In this document: piece by piece, positions 20,307 to 27,243 of the stretch
Layout of the letters: each line of letters starts with the position of its first letter
Position numbering within the stretch: position 1 is the stretch's first letter
DNA from: a virus
DNA: 27,877 nt
Direction: 5' to 3' (one strand)
Virus record (IMG/VR): IMGVR_UViG_3300028895_001347
Location: 1-27,877 of that record
Made by a program: the position numbers and the translations under genes
The notes under the pieces: generated by a model
What the model saw: the letters and a program-made list of their open reading frames with translations, nothing else
Told to the model about the DNA's origin: nothing
Databases searched by the model: none

Positions 20307-20957
20307 ATGGCGGAAGCCAACAAAGAGAACCTACCCGTGTCCGCAGAGCTAGTCCAAGTGGCAGTCAACCTGGATAAGGACGACGTCGCTGCGATTCTGA
20401 TGTCCCGTGCCGAAGAGCACCTGAAAGGCGAGATCAACAGGTGCAAGAAGGCCGACAAACAGCTTACCGACGCGGTAAACGAGACGGTGCTGGCGCGTGA
20501 CGGCGTGCTGAACGAAGCCGCGGCCCAGCACTTCCAGACGGCGGCTGCGCAGCTCACGCGCGCTGCGGAAGAGCTCAAGGTCAAGTGCCTGCAGGTCGAT
20601 ACGCAGTGCGGCGGTCATCGCGAGAAGGCCCGCAGCGGCCAAGGCGAGGTGGACTGCCATCTGTGCATCACCGGCGAGAAGCCGCGCATCAACTGGACGG
20701 TCAAGCAGACCATTCGGATGTCCGCGGCCGTCAAGGCAGCGCTCGCCGAAGTCAAGGCGGCAGAGAAGGCGCAAGCGGCCAACAAGAAGGACTGGCTCGA
20801 GCAGCGGCGCAAGCTCGCTGACCTGCCGTCCTTGGAGCGCCGTGCGAAGGCCGCAGTGGCCGAGCAGCGCCTGATGGCCAGCGACGACGGCAAGGCCTTG
20901 GTCGAGATGCTCGACGGACAGCTCGCCGACGGCATCAAGCTGCTGGGTGTCAACTAG
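20307..20957 (+). CDS. Coiled-coil protein with Cys pair (216 aa)
   Basis: SD AGGAG precedes ATG 20307, 4 nt after the previous stop. Residues 15-110 and 150-216 are Ala, Lys, Glu and Gln-rich and helical. The middle has CGGHREKARSGQGEVDCHLC, which gives C-x-x-H...C-x-x-C spacing compatible with one zinc. Composition resembles rod-shaped structural or scaffolding proteins. Function unknown. Confidence 0.62.
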   Translation: MAEANKENLPVSAELVQVAVNLDKDDVAAILMSRAEEHLKGEINRCKKADKQLTDAVNETVLARDGVLNEAAAQHFQTAAAQLTRAAEELKVKCLQVDTQCGGHREKARSGQGEVDCHLCITGEKPRINWTVKQTIRMSAAVKAALAEVKAAEKAQAANKKDWLEQRRKLADLPSLERRAKAAVAEQRLMASDDGKALVEMLDGQLADGIKLLGVN

Positions 20958-20961
20958 CTGT

Positions 20962-22026
20962 ATGGGCTATTACGACGAAGACGAGACATGCGTCGGAATC
21001 GTCCGTGACAAAGACAACCCTGACTATTGGCGGTCATTCAAGGACGAAGAGACAGCGTTGGAGTATGACATTCACGACGTCATCTTTGGAGAGACGTTGA
21101 CGGACTGTCAAGCGGCGCTGGACGTCCGCTATCCGCCGTCGGATCCGCGGCTGACACGTGTGGTGCGGGAATCGCAGGGAACGTACGAGCGTGGCTCGTA
21201 CGTGCGAAGAACGCGTCTGCGCGTGTCGCCGCTGGATGACCAGTTCTACGATGGTGACGACAACCTCGAAGTGCTGGCCCTGGCTAAGAAGCTGGGGGCA
21301 GTGCGCTGCAAGCTCGACTACGATCCGGCGCGCGAAGGCGGCTTCGACTGGGCCGCAGAGGGCTGCTCGCTCCAGGTGCGCGGCGGGAACTGGCATGCGC
21401 GTATCAAAGAGGTTCGTTACAATCCGAAGGGTGTTTTGCGGGCGCGCAAGGCTGCGGCAACGCGAGCCAAGAATGCTGCCGTCAAGTGCCAGGACATCTC
21501 CCACGCCACGTGGGCGATGCGCCAGCTTGTGCGGGAGTATATAGGATCTCTCAGCTACGAGTCCAACGACAGATACTACTCGCGGTACTCTGTCTGCTGG
21601 ACGTTTCTAGAGACGATCAAGTATTTCGTGTTTGTCTTCGGCAAGCATTCCTACCGGCAGCACCCGGCGTTCCGGGAGCTGAAGCAGAAATGGAAGGCAC
21701 GCGAAGCACGATCACGGAAGGCCTTCTACAAGAGTGGAGGCTACAGTGATACTCAAGCCCGCTTCTGTAATTTTATGGACGCGGAGATAAGGATTCGAAA
21801 TGGCAAGCTCCGATCAGACGACAAGAAAGACTGGCAACCGACGCACGAGTTCCCGGAGTTCGACGAGTACAGCCAAGCGAACTACGCAAAAGTCTTGCGA
21901 GCCCGGGACAAAGAAGAAGCGCGGAAGGCCAAAAAAGCAGCCGGCCGATCCAAGAAGACCCGAGCTCCTGCCAGGCGTAAAGGAAAAGGTACTAAGGCTC
22001 GGCGTCGCGCGCATGCAAAAGTGTAA
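20962..22026 (+). CDS. Unknown protein with Lys/Arg-rich C-terminal tail (354 aa)
   Basis: ATG 20962 lies 4 nt after the previous stop; no clear SD is visible, and a GTG at 20947 is an alternative. The body (1-270) is soluble with mixed composition and several Tyr and Trp-containing strands (YERGSYVRRTRLRVSPLDD; GSLSYESNDRYYSRYSVCW). The last 40 residues are a histone-like basic tail (KKAAGRSKKTRAPARRKGKG). The tail overlaps the AT-hook gene that begins at 21800 in another frame. DNA binding through the tail is likely. No family recognised. Confidence 0.6.
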   Translation: MGYYDEDETCVGIVRDKDNPDYWRSFKDEETALEYDIHDVIFGETLTDCQAALDVRYPPSDPRLTRVVRESQGTYERGSYVRRTRLRVSPLDDQFYDGDDNLEVLALAKKLGAVRCKLDYDPAREGGFDWAAEGCSLQVRGGNWHARIKEVRYNPKGVLRARKAAATRAKNAAVKCQDISHATWAMRQLVREYIGSLSYESNDRYYSRYSVCWTFLETIKYFVFVFGKHSYRQHPAFRELKQKWKAREARSRKAFYKSGGYSDTQARFCNFMDAEIRIRNGKLRSDDKKDWQPTHEFPEFDEYSQANYAKVLRARDKEEARKAKKAAGRSKKTRAPARRKGKGTKARRRAHAKV

Positions 22027-22231
22027 GAAGTTCCGAGAAGTATTCAAGTGCGAGCTTGAAGACTACTGGATCGACAGCGTGCGCGGGCTGGATGTCGAGA
22101 AGTTTCGTCAGGATCTTGTCGAATCTAACGGGCAGCTGCTGGCGGCCGTCCGAGAAGAATACGGGACAGAAGGCTCCGCGCTCGTCAGGGCGCTAACGCC
22201 TCTGCCCAAGAAGAAACCCAAGCCGTCCTAA
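21800..22231 (+). CDS. AT-hook-like DNA-binding protein (143 aa)
   Basis: AAGGA 6 nt before ATG 21800. The first 60 residues are Ser, Thr, Arg and Lys-rich and contain KKKRGRPKKQP, a canonical AT-hook (R-G-R-P) that binds the minor groove of AT-rich DNA. Residues 70-143 look folded and helical (FREVFKCELEDYWIDSV; VEKFRQDLVESNGQLLAAV). Its first 227 nt overlap the tail of the 20962 gene, so the basic parts of two proteins are encoded in two frames of the same DNA. A shorter start at 22013 would remove the AT-hook; a frameshift linking the two frames is another option. Confidence 0.5.
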   Translation: MASSDQTTRKTGNRRTSSRSSTSTAKRTTQKSCEPGTKKKRGRPKKQPADPRRPELLPGVKEKVLRLGVARMQKCKKFREVFKCELEDYWIDSVRGLDVEKFRQDLVESNGQLLAAVREEYGTEGSALVRALTPLPKKKPKPS

Positions 22232-22451
22232 CGGACGACTTCCTGAGGGAGGCGGGGCGCTACGCCCACCAAATGCAATGAACGCTCCGCTTCCCTACAA
22301 ACTAAGGCCGGCAGAGACGGGAGTTAATGCTGGCTGCGGACGCCCCGGGCTGCTTCGACAGCAATCAGCGAACTCGGCAACACTGTCGCGGTTACGCTCA
22401 AGCTGGACAAGTACAGCCCGGGGCTTTTTCGTCCAACTAAGGAGAGCCACA
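22232..22451 (+). other. 220-nt gap with structured RNA signals, no gene
   Basis: No gene is supported here; ATG codons in the gap lack ribosome-binding sites and the first good start is ATG 22452. The gap holds several hairpins: GGGCG/CGCCC (22255-22267), GCCGGCA/TGCTGGC (22307-22334) and the long terminator-like stem listed separately. An RNA gene or leader is likely. Confidence 0.4.
22342..22429 (+). ncRNA. Long-stem structured RNA ending in a T-run
   Basis: GCCCCGGGCTG (22342-22352) and CAGCCCGGGGC (22414-22424) are perfect 11-bp complements and are followed by five T (22425-22429), as in a rho-independent terminator. The 61-nt loop between them contains another hairpin, CGACAG/CTGTCG (22356-22388). 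So it is a terminator with a structured insert: a small RNA closing on its own terminator, or a riboswitch-like leader for the zinc-ribbon gene. No known class recognised. Confidence 0.45.
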
Positions 22452-22700
22452 ATGCAAGGACTGGAACCGGATGCCAGTACCAAACAACTGATTGCGGAAG
22501 CGTTTGCCGATAAGGTCTGCAGCAACTGCGGCGCACCTGCGTGCAAGCTCGCCAATGGTGCGTTCTTTTGTCGGCGATGTGTGCGCCCACGCGCACAGAT
22601 CGGGGCGGACGAAGAGTTCTGCCCTGCGATCGTACGCACCATCGGATTGAAACAATCACCGATCAGGCGCGGCAGAGCAGCGGGAACCCGTAAAGGCTGA
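22452..22700 (+). CDS. Zinc-ribbon protein (82 aa)
   Basis: SD AAGGAGA lies 6 nt before ATG 22452. An N-terminal helix is followed by CSNCGAPACKLANGAFFCRRC, which gives C-x2-C and C-x2-C knuckles (23-26 and 40-43), then a basic tail (SPIRRGRAAGTRKG). It probably binds nucleic acid. It is downstream of a structured leader and 30 nt before the NDK gene, so the pair may share regulation. Confidence 0.62.
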   Translation: MQGLEPDASTKQLIAEAFADKVCSNCGAPACKLANGAFFCRRCVRPRAQIGADEEFCPAIVRTIGLKQSPIRRGRAAGTRKG

Positions 22701-22730
22701 CGCGGCCAATTTTGATCAGGAGAACAAAAT

Positions 22731-23159
22731 ATGGAAACCCTCGTAATCATCAAGCCGGACGCGGTCGAGAGGAATATCGACGGGATCCTTATGACGAAGC
22801 TACGCGACCGCGGCTGCTTCTTCATTAAGGGCGAGCTGATCCTCATGACGCGACGGCAGGCCAATGATCTCTACCAGAAGTTCGCCCATGAGACGTGGAT
22901 CGACGGACTGATCGACTTCATGGTCAGCGGACTGTGCTGGGTGATGGTCGTTGACCACCGGCATGAGAATGCCATTGCGGTCGTGCGCGAGCTGATAGGT
23001 GCGCCGCTAGCGCCCAAGCCGCAGAAGCTACCCGGCACCATCCGCGGAGACTACGGCGAGAACTATCGCCGGAACGTCATCCACGGCAGCGACAGCGCGC
23101 CAGAGGCGGAGCGCGAGATACGTATCTTCTTCCCCGGGTTCTATGACCAATCGGGTTAG
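22731..23159 (+). CDS. ndk: Nucleoside diphosphate kinase
   Basis: A 142-residue protein, the usual size. VIIKPDAVERN (5-15) is the conserved start with Lys8. GDYGENYRRNVIHGSDS (106-122) contains the catalytic His118, and the SAPEAEREI segment (122-130) follows. All the residues expected for phosphate transfer from NTP to NDP are present. The Kpn-loop region (about 63-90) diverges and is shortened. It would make dNTPs from dNDPs produced by the dNMP kinase at 17665. SD AGGAGAAC precedes ATG 22731. The stop overlaps the next gene by 17 nt. NDK is rare in phages. Confidence 0.9.
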   Translation: METLVIIKPDAVERNIDGILMTKLRDRGCFFIKGELILMTRRQANDLYQKFAHETWIDGLIDFMVSGLCWVMVVDHRHENAIAVVRELIGAPLAPKPQKLPGTIRGDYGENYRRNVIHGSDSAPEAEREIRIFFPGFYDQSG

Positions 23160-23541
23160 CGCCGCACCAGGCGAGGTCGTCTACAAGATAGTCGACATCG
23201 TCGATGGCAATATCAAGACGTTGTTCCATGGCCTGGCCGGTTCAAAGGTCATGCCTGTGAACAAGTGGATGGTCGCCGCGAAGAAGCGCGTACGCGACGG
23301 CACATCTAAGACATGGTATCTATCCGGCTGGCACGTGTTTCGACACCACGCAGACGCGATGGACTACCTATACAAGTTTCAGAACCTAGAACCGAAGGCG
23401 ATCGCACGTTGTCGTGCGCGCGGCCTTCGTCCCAAAGAACACAGTCCGTCGCCGGTCCTGCTGGCCGACGATTTGAACATTGAACGGATCATCTGGTCCG
23501 TACAGGAAGGATGGATACACGATGAGTTACAGACGGAGTAG
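23143..23541 (+). CDS. Unknown protein (132 aa)
   Basis: ATG 23143 lies inside the last codons of ndk, so translation is probably coupled. The protein is basic, with a beta-like N terminus (EVVYKIVDIVDGNIKTLFHG) and a Tyr and Trp-containing middle (TWYLSGWHVFRHHADAM) with several His. The layout resembles phage proteins that bind nucleic acid or a metal, but no motif is conclusive. Confidence 0.6.
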   Translation: MTNRVSAAPGEVVYKIVDIVDGNIKTLFHGLAGSKVMPVNKWMVAAKKRVRDGTSKTWYLSGWHVFRHHADAMDYLYKFQNLEPKAIARCRARGLRPKEHSPSPVLLADDLNIERIIWSVQEGWIHDELQTE

Positions 23542-24058
23542 CGGAGCTGGTGGATGGTTCATTGGTGGGTGCGTACTGTGCGTACCACTGCTAGCCATGG
23601 TAGTCACACGCTTTGTCATGGAGATCGGATTCGATCAAGATGTTGGCGGGCGACTGAAGCGCGCCGCGGATGCCAACTCGATCGAGATGGCCAAGACAGA
23701 GCTGACGGCGGCGCTCGAAGGAATGAACCGGCGCGGCTGCACGACAGGGCGCTCACACGTATTGTGGTATACCCCTGATTGTGATGTGACCTTCTGGCAC
23801 AACAATGTGAAGTCAGCGCTGGACGAGTTGCGCGCGTTCCCAACCGACGCGGACCCCTTGACGGTGTCCAACCAACTGATGAAACTACGAGAGACGCTCC
23901 TGGACGATGACAGCGAGGGCGTGGAGGTCACGCTACCGCCAAACATTGTCGTTTACCCCAGCCAGGTAGCCTGGTGCATGGGCTTTTGGGTGACGGGTAT
24001 CATGGCGACAGCTGGAGCTGTCTGTCTGGTAATTGCTAGTGCTAAGGCAGGACACTGA
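23522..24058 (+). CDS. Two-helix membrane protein (178 aa)
   Basis: ATG 23522 has SD AGGAAGG at 11-nt spacing and overlaps the previous gene by 20 nt. The N terminus is short and basic (SYRRSSGAGG), followed by one helix (GWFIGGCVLCVPLLAMVVTRFVM, about 11-32). A soluble domain follows (about 35-145) with two Cys. A second hydrophobic helix is near the C terminus (VAWCMGFWVTGIMATAGAVCLVIASA, about 149-174). The soluble domain is probably periplasmic by the positive-inside rule. No family recognised. It precedes the 291-nt regulatory gap. Confidence 0.62.
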   Translation: MSYRRSSGAGGWFIGGCVLCVPLLAMVVTRFVMEIGFDQDVGGRLKRAADANSIEMAKTELTAALEGMNRRGCTTGRSHVLWYTPDCDVTFWHNNVKSALDELRAFPTDADPLTVSNQLMKLRETLLDDDSEGVEVTLPPNIVVYPSQVAWCMGFWVTGIMATAGAVCLVIASAKAGH

Positions 24059-24349
24059 TACCTATTTCTCCGATACCCCCAAATAGTCTTCAAAACTACC
24101 ACCCCGGAGAAGGACGGATAGAATATCCGGCCGAGGCGGGTTTCTAAGTCCGAATGTAATGAGGACTTAGATATACATTTTCTAAGAGCTAACCGCCATT
24201 CGAGGGGTGTTGACCTAAGTCCTTGTCGGACAACAGGTTACAAGTACACTCAACCACACCTCGCTGTCTCGAGATTCCACGGGCTTCAGCGAGGATAGGC
24301 AGGCTGGGTAGTTTCAATCTTGATCTCATGAGCAAAAAGGAGGCTCCAA
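24059..24349 (+). promoter_or_regulatory. 291-nt regulatory-looking gap before pilin-like gene
   Basis: No gene. The motif CTAAGTCC occurs at 24144-24151 and 24215-24222, with its reverse complement GGACTTAG at 24163-24170. The first and second copies can form a hairpin with an 11-nt loop. The palindrome TTGTCGGACAA covers 24223-24233. TTGACC (24210-24215) is a candidate -35 box but no good -10 lies 16-18 nt beyond. A strong SD (AAAGGAGG) precedes ATG 24350. The pattern fits an operator region with several binding sites. Confidence 0.45.
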
Positions 24350-24775
24350 ATGCGTCGAGCGTTTACCGTTGTAGAGCTACTAGTAGTCATCGCGATCGTG
24401 GGGATATTGGCTTCGCTGCTCGTCGGCGCGATCGGCAAGTTCTCTGTCGGACACACTACGCGTACCGAGGAAGTGTTCGGTCCGGTAACGCGCTTACAGT
24501 ATGTCGCAGCCAAGGCTCAGTGGGAAGGTGTCATCGATAGTCGGCACCATTTCTATGTGAAGGCGGCTGACGCTGATTGTCTTTCGCTTGTAGCGCAGGT
24601 GCGCAAAGTACGCCTCAAGGCAGCGCAAATTCAGGGAATTATACAGTATGAAGGCAATGTAGCTCCCAGGGGGCGCCTCTTGTCCGTGATGTCGAACGAC
24701 ATTGCGAACGGCACAGTGACTGAGATCGACGTCGATTCGCGCGACGAAGATGCGGTACGGGAGCTAATGCAATGA
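24350..24775 (+). CDS. Type IV pilin-like protein with prepilin N terminus (141 aa)
   Basis: The N terminus MRRA-FTVVELLVVIAIVGILASLL is the class III signal of type IV pilins and pseudopilins: short basic leader, F at +1, E at +5 and a long hydrophobic helix. The residue before F is Ala instead of the usual Gly, which some prepilin peptidases tolerate. The remaining 110 residues are soluble with a long helix and do not match a known minor pilin. SD AAAGGAGG is strong. The protein could enter a host pilus or secretion assembly, anchor in the membrane, or block pilus-dependent superinfection; these roles are inference. It overlaps the next gene by 4 nt (ATGA). Confidence 0.7.
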   Translation: MRRAFTVVELLVVIAIVGILASLLVGAIGKFSVGHTTRTEEVFGPVTRLQYVAAKAQWEGVIDSRHHFYVKAADADCLSLVAQVRKVRLKAAQIQGIIQYEGNVAPRGRLLSVMSNDIANGTVTEIDVDSRDEDAVRELMQ

Positions 24776-25068
24776 CCGAACCGCTAGATATTCGTCGACT
24801 CTGGACGATCAACACCTGTCATATCACTGCCGAAGACGCGAATGCGCTAGGCCAGTGTGCAGATCTAGGTGTAGAGGAATACCCTGAGGGTTTCTGGGTT
24901 GGTGTACCGGACGATTTCGGCGACGGCATCCTAGAGACCCTTAACGACTTTGGCTTCAGTCCCTCGGTGGGACACATACTGTCTGTGGCGCACAGCCACG
25001 AGATAGATTTCGTGCGGATCGACGCCGACGGCCCGATCTGCGATTTCCTTCGCCAGTATCACTGGTGA
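24772..25068 (+). CDS. Unknown protein, DUF5983-like layout (98 aa)
   Basis: A 98-residue protein starting in an ATGA overlap with the pilin-like gene. NTCHITAEDANALGQCADL (about 14-32), followed by a glycine-containing PEGFWVGVPDD loop and an aromatic C terminus, is similar to phage and plasmid proteins grouped as DUF5983 (N-T-x-H-[IL]-T signature). The family link is tentative. The function of that family is not established. Confidence 0.5.
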   Translation: MTEPLDIRRLWTINTCHITAEDANALGQCADLGVEEYPEGFWVGVPDDFGDGILETLNDFGFSPSVGHILSVAHSHEIDFVRIDADGPICDFLRQYHW

Positions 25069-25074
25069 ACACGT

Positions 25075-25106
25075 GGTGCTGCCTATGCGCAGCGCCGTAA
25101 CCTTTT
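25075..25106 (+). terminator. Possible terminator or hairpin before 25124 gene
   Basis: GGTGCTGC and GCAGCGCC form an 8-bp stem (one G-T) with loop CTATGC; a run of five T follows after 6 nt. The gap between stem and T-run is larger than usual, so termination may be partial. Confidence 0.38.
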
Positions 25107-25123
25107 TCCTATGGAGGTGTCTC

Positions 25124-25828
25124 ATGGCACGTAAGGAAAAGCAGCCTTTGACGATCGCGTTGGAGAAGTTCTGGTTGGCTCACCCCGACGACGAGCATCC
25201 GACAGCGGTCGCCTACCTGCAGAAGCACGGCTTCGAGAACGAGGACGAGGAGTATCTGTTGAAGCGGTCACACGCTGTGCGTTGGCTGCTGAACAAAGCC
25301 GGCAAGCTGCGCGCAGCGCGTAGCAAACTGACAAAGACGCGCAACGCGAAGAAGAACGGCAAGGCCAACGGTCTCGACGACCCGCGCCTGACGGCCGCTT
25401 CGCGCTGGTTGCGCCAGTGGTGGCTGAAGCATCTGCATCGCGGTACGCACACCGAGGCGATGGACGCCTGCATCGCCGCAGGCCACGACCCGGAGCTGGT
25501 AGAGTCGCACAGGTCCAAGAGCTGGGCCGCCCGCCAGCCCGTGCCACGACGGATCAAGCCGATCCGCGACGACGCGCCCGAAGCGACTCCCGCGAGCGCG
25601 TCGCCGACGGTAGACGATCGCATCGTCGCACCCAGCAGTGATGTCAACGTGGTCGACCTGTCCGGTTTGACGACCGGCGAGATCATCGCGCACGGCGAGC
25701 GCATGCTCGGTACGGCAACGTCGTTGCAACAGACGGCGCCCATCGAGGCTGCTGCGGCGTTGGTAAGCGCTAAGCGGATGATCGACGAAGCCGTCGAGAG
25801 ACGTACGGCCGCGCTGATCGAGGCGTAG
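25124..25828 (+). CDS. Unknown basic protein (234 aa)
   Basis: SD GGAGG precedes ATG 25124. The N-terminal half is helical and basic (AVRWLLNKAGKLRAARSK; RWLRQWWLKHLHRGTHTEAM) with several His and Trp residues. A disordered, Pro-rich segment (about 140-170) follows, then a C-terminal helical part (about 180-234) rich in Ala, Glu and Arg. It may be a nucleic-acid-binding protein. No motif identified. A strong terminator lies just after it, so it ends a transcription unit. Confidence 0.58.
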   Translation: MARKEKQPLTIALEKFWLAHPDDEHPTAVAYLQKHGFENEDEEYLLKRSHAVRWLLNKAGKLRAARSKLTKTRNAKKNGKANGLDDPRLTAASRWLRQWWLKHLHRGTHTEAMDACIAAGHDPELVESHRSKSWAARQPVPRRIKPIRDDAPEATPASASPTVDDRIVAPSSDVNVVDLSGLTTGEIIAHGERMLGTATSLQQTAPIEAAAALVSAKRMIDEAVERRTAALIEA

Positions 25829-25841
25829 CGGAACTCATGGG

Positions 25842-25873
25842 CCCTGGGCGCCTTCGGGCGCCCGGGGTTTTTT
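25842..25873 (+). terminator. Rho-independent terminator
   Basis: Stem CCCTGGGCGCC/GGCGCCCGGGG (11 bp, one G-T) with TTCG tetraloop and six T at 25868-25873. It follows the stop codon of the 25124 gene by 13 nt. Confidence 0.95.
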
Positions 25874-25888
25874 GCTAAGGAGCCACAC

Positions 25889-26101
25889 ATGCCAATAGAT
25901 CCCGCACGCGCGGCGTCGATGGAACAATTTGTTAACTGGCTGGACGACATTCCCGCTGAACAGCTACGCAACTGGATAAAGGACGCGTACTGGAAGGGAC
26001 ATTTGGAGGACAGCGAACTCTTACGCTTCTTCAGGCTGTCCCTGAAGGGTGTTGACAGGGCGCGTCCATTGGAGGATACCAATGTTACTGGAGGTGGATG
26101 A
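25889..26101 (+). CDS. Small acidic unknown protein (70 aa)
   Basis: SD AAGGAG precedes ATG 25889. The 70-residue product has a helical layout (EQFVNWLDDIPAEQLRNWIK) and several Trp. The C terminus overlaps the start of the next gene by 20 nt. No motif recognised. Confidence 0.55.
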   Translation: MPIDPARAASMEQFVNWLDDIPAEQLRNWIKDAYWKGHLEDSELLRFFRLSLKGVDRARPLEDTNVTGGG

Positions 26102-26426
26102 CCAAGGCCTAGCACACATCCTAACCGGACTTAGGATGCTCCAGCGGGCGTTGGAGGAGACGGGGCCGATCCTGCTAGACGGGGTCGTGCAAATGGCAGA
26201 GATCACGGTGATGTCTCTCGAGCAAATCGATAGGCTTTGCGAAGATCTCAACTGCCCAGGCGAAGAGGTTTATCTGGCCTGGGATCACGATGCGCGTGAA
26301 GTAGTTTTCGCAGGCGGTTCACTTGCGGAGGTGCGCCACGCGGTAGACGAACTCGACGATATCGTAATCCGACCGTTCTTAACGGGCGCACCAGAGGTCA
26401 CGGACGACGTGGATGAGGACGATTGA
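26082..26426 (+). CDS. Acidic unknown protein (114 aa)
   Basis: SD GGAGG precedes ATG 26082. The 114-residue product is strongly acidic with two leucine-rich helical parts (LAHILTGLRMLQRALEETGP; VMSLEQIDRLCEDL) and an Asp and Glu-rich tail. Acidic small proteins of this size can be DNA mimics or anti-defence factors; the evidence here is composition only. Confidence 0.55.
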   Translation: MLLEVDDQGLAHILTGLRMLQRALEETGPILLDGVVQMAEITVMSLEQIDRLCEDLNCPGEEVYLAWDHDAREVVFAGGSLAEVRHAVDELDDIVIRPFLTGAPEVTDDVDEDD

Positions 26427-27243
26427 TGCCAAGCTGAGTATTCCATCAGAATCCCCGCGGATGCTGTGTGAATATCTTTCAACCGTCGCGCCGATCGTAG
26501 GCGAGGTTAAGCCCTATCCCTATGGGCTCATACCGAAGCTGCAGGAGGCGCGAGGGATCTGGCGTATGCGCTGCGCAGAGCTTGCGCGGCATGAATGGGC
26601 GCAGATCAGCACCAGCAAGCTCGTCTTCGCGCACAACTGCCCGGTGTGCTGCGTCCACGTCGACCCGTGGACAACCACGTGTAATCTAATCATCTGTCCT
26701 TGGTGCTTCTCCAGGCGTGTCAGCAGTATCTACACTAAGGTGAGTGACCTGGTACGCCGCAGGAAGGCGACGCTGGTGACCTACCGGCACACCTGCACGG
26801 AGCATCGGGACATTTACTTCGACGCGGATGGTGGGCTGACCACCAGCCTTGACGAAGTGTTCATGACGGAGCGCTGGTTTCCGAAGCAGTTCCGCGACAA
26901 GTACATGAAGGACGCCCTTGGCGGCTTCTACTGGTACACGTTGTCTCCGCTGGTCTATAAGGCCACGGCAAAGGACGGTAGCTGCGGCCGGTGGCTGCGA
27001 ATGCACAGCTGCGTGGCAGTAATGCCAGCAGGTTGGAACGCAGACCTCGGCGACTCGTTCCGGGTCGTCAAGCGTCCGCGCGACTTCACGATCGCAAAGC
27101 TGATCGGAGGTATTTTCAAATATCCGCCCGGATGGCTTCGGAGCGACCCGGCTGTCATGGCCACGTTCCTGAATAGCATCCGGTGCAAGCGATTCAGACT
27201 CCCATTTGGATACTTCAAACGTGTCAAATCTAACTCCTGCTGA
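26413..27243 (+). CDS. Cysteine-rich zinc-binding-like protein (276 aa)
   Basis: ATG 26413 overlaps the previous stop by 14 nt. Four Cys in CPVCC and CPWC (about residues 75-97) form a knuckle; an arginine-rich helix (FSRRVSSIYTKVSDLVRRRK) follows, then TYRHTCTEH and HSCVAV segments with extra Cys and His. The middle holds aromatic residues. The C-P-x-C spacing with a following basic helix is common in nucleic-acid-binding and replication-initiation proteins. No catalytic motif was found, so function is not assigned. Confidence 0.58.
   Translation: MRTIDAKLSIPSESPRMLCEYLSTVAPIVGEVKPYPYGLIPKLQEARGIWRMRCAELARHEWAQISTSKLVFAHNCPVCCVHVDPWTTTCNLIICPWCFSRRVSSIYTKVSDLVRRRKATLVTYRHTCTEHRDIYFDADGGLTTSLDEVFMTERWFPKQFRDKYMKDALGGFYWYTLSPLVYKATAKDGSCGRWLRMHSCVAVMPAGWNADLGDSFRVVKRPRDFTIAKLIGGIFKYPPGWLRSDPAVMATFLNSIRCKRFRLPFGYFKRVKSNSC

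Noticed and set aside
25213-26115. 300-codon minus-strand frame spanning terminator 25842-25873
   Set aside because: It runs through a strong terminator, is Ser/Arg-rich and mirrors + strand genes with good SDs.
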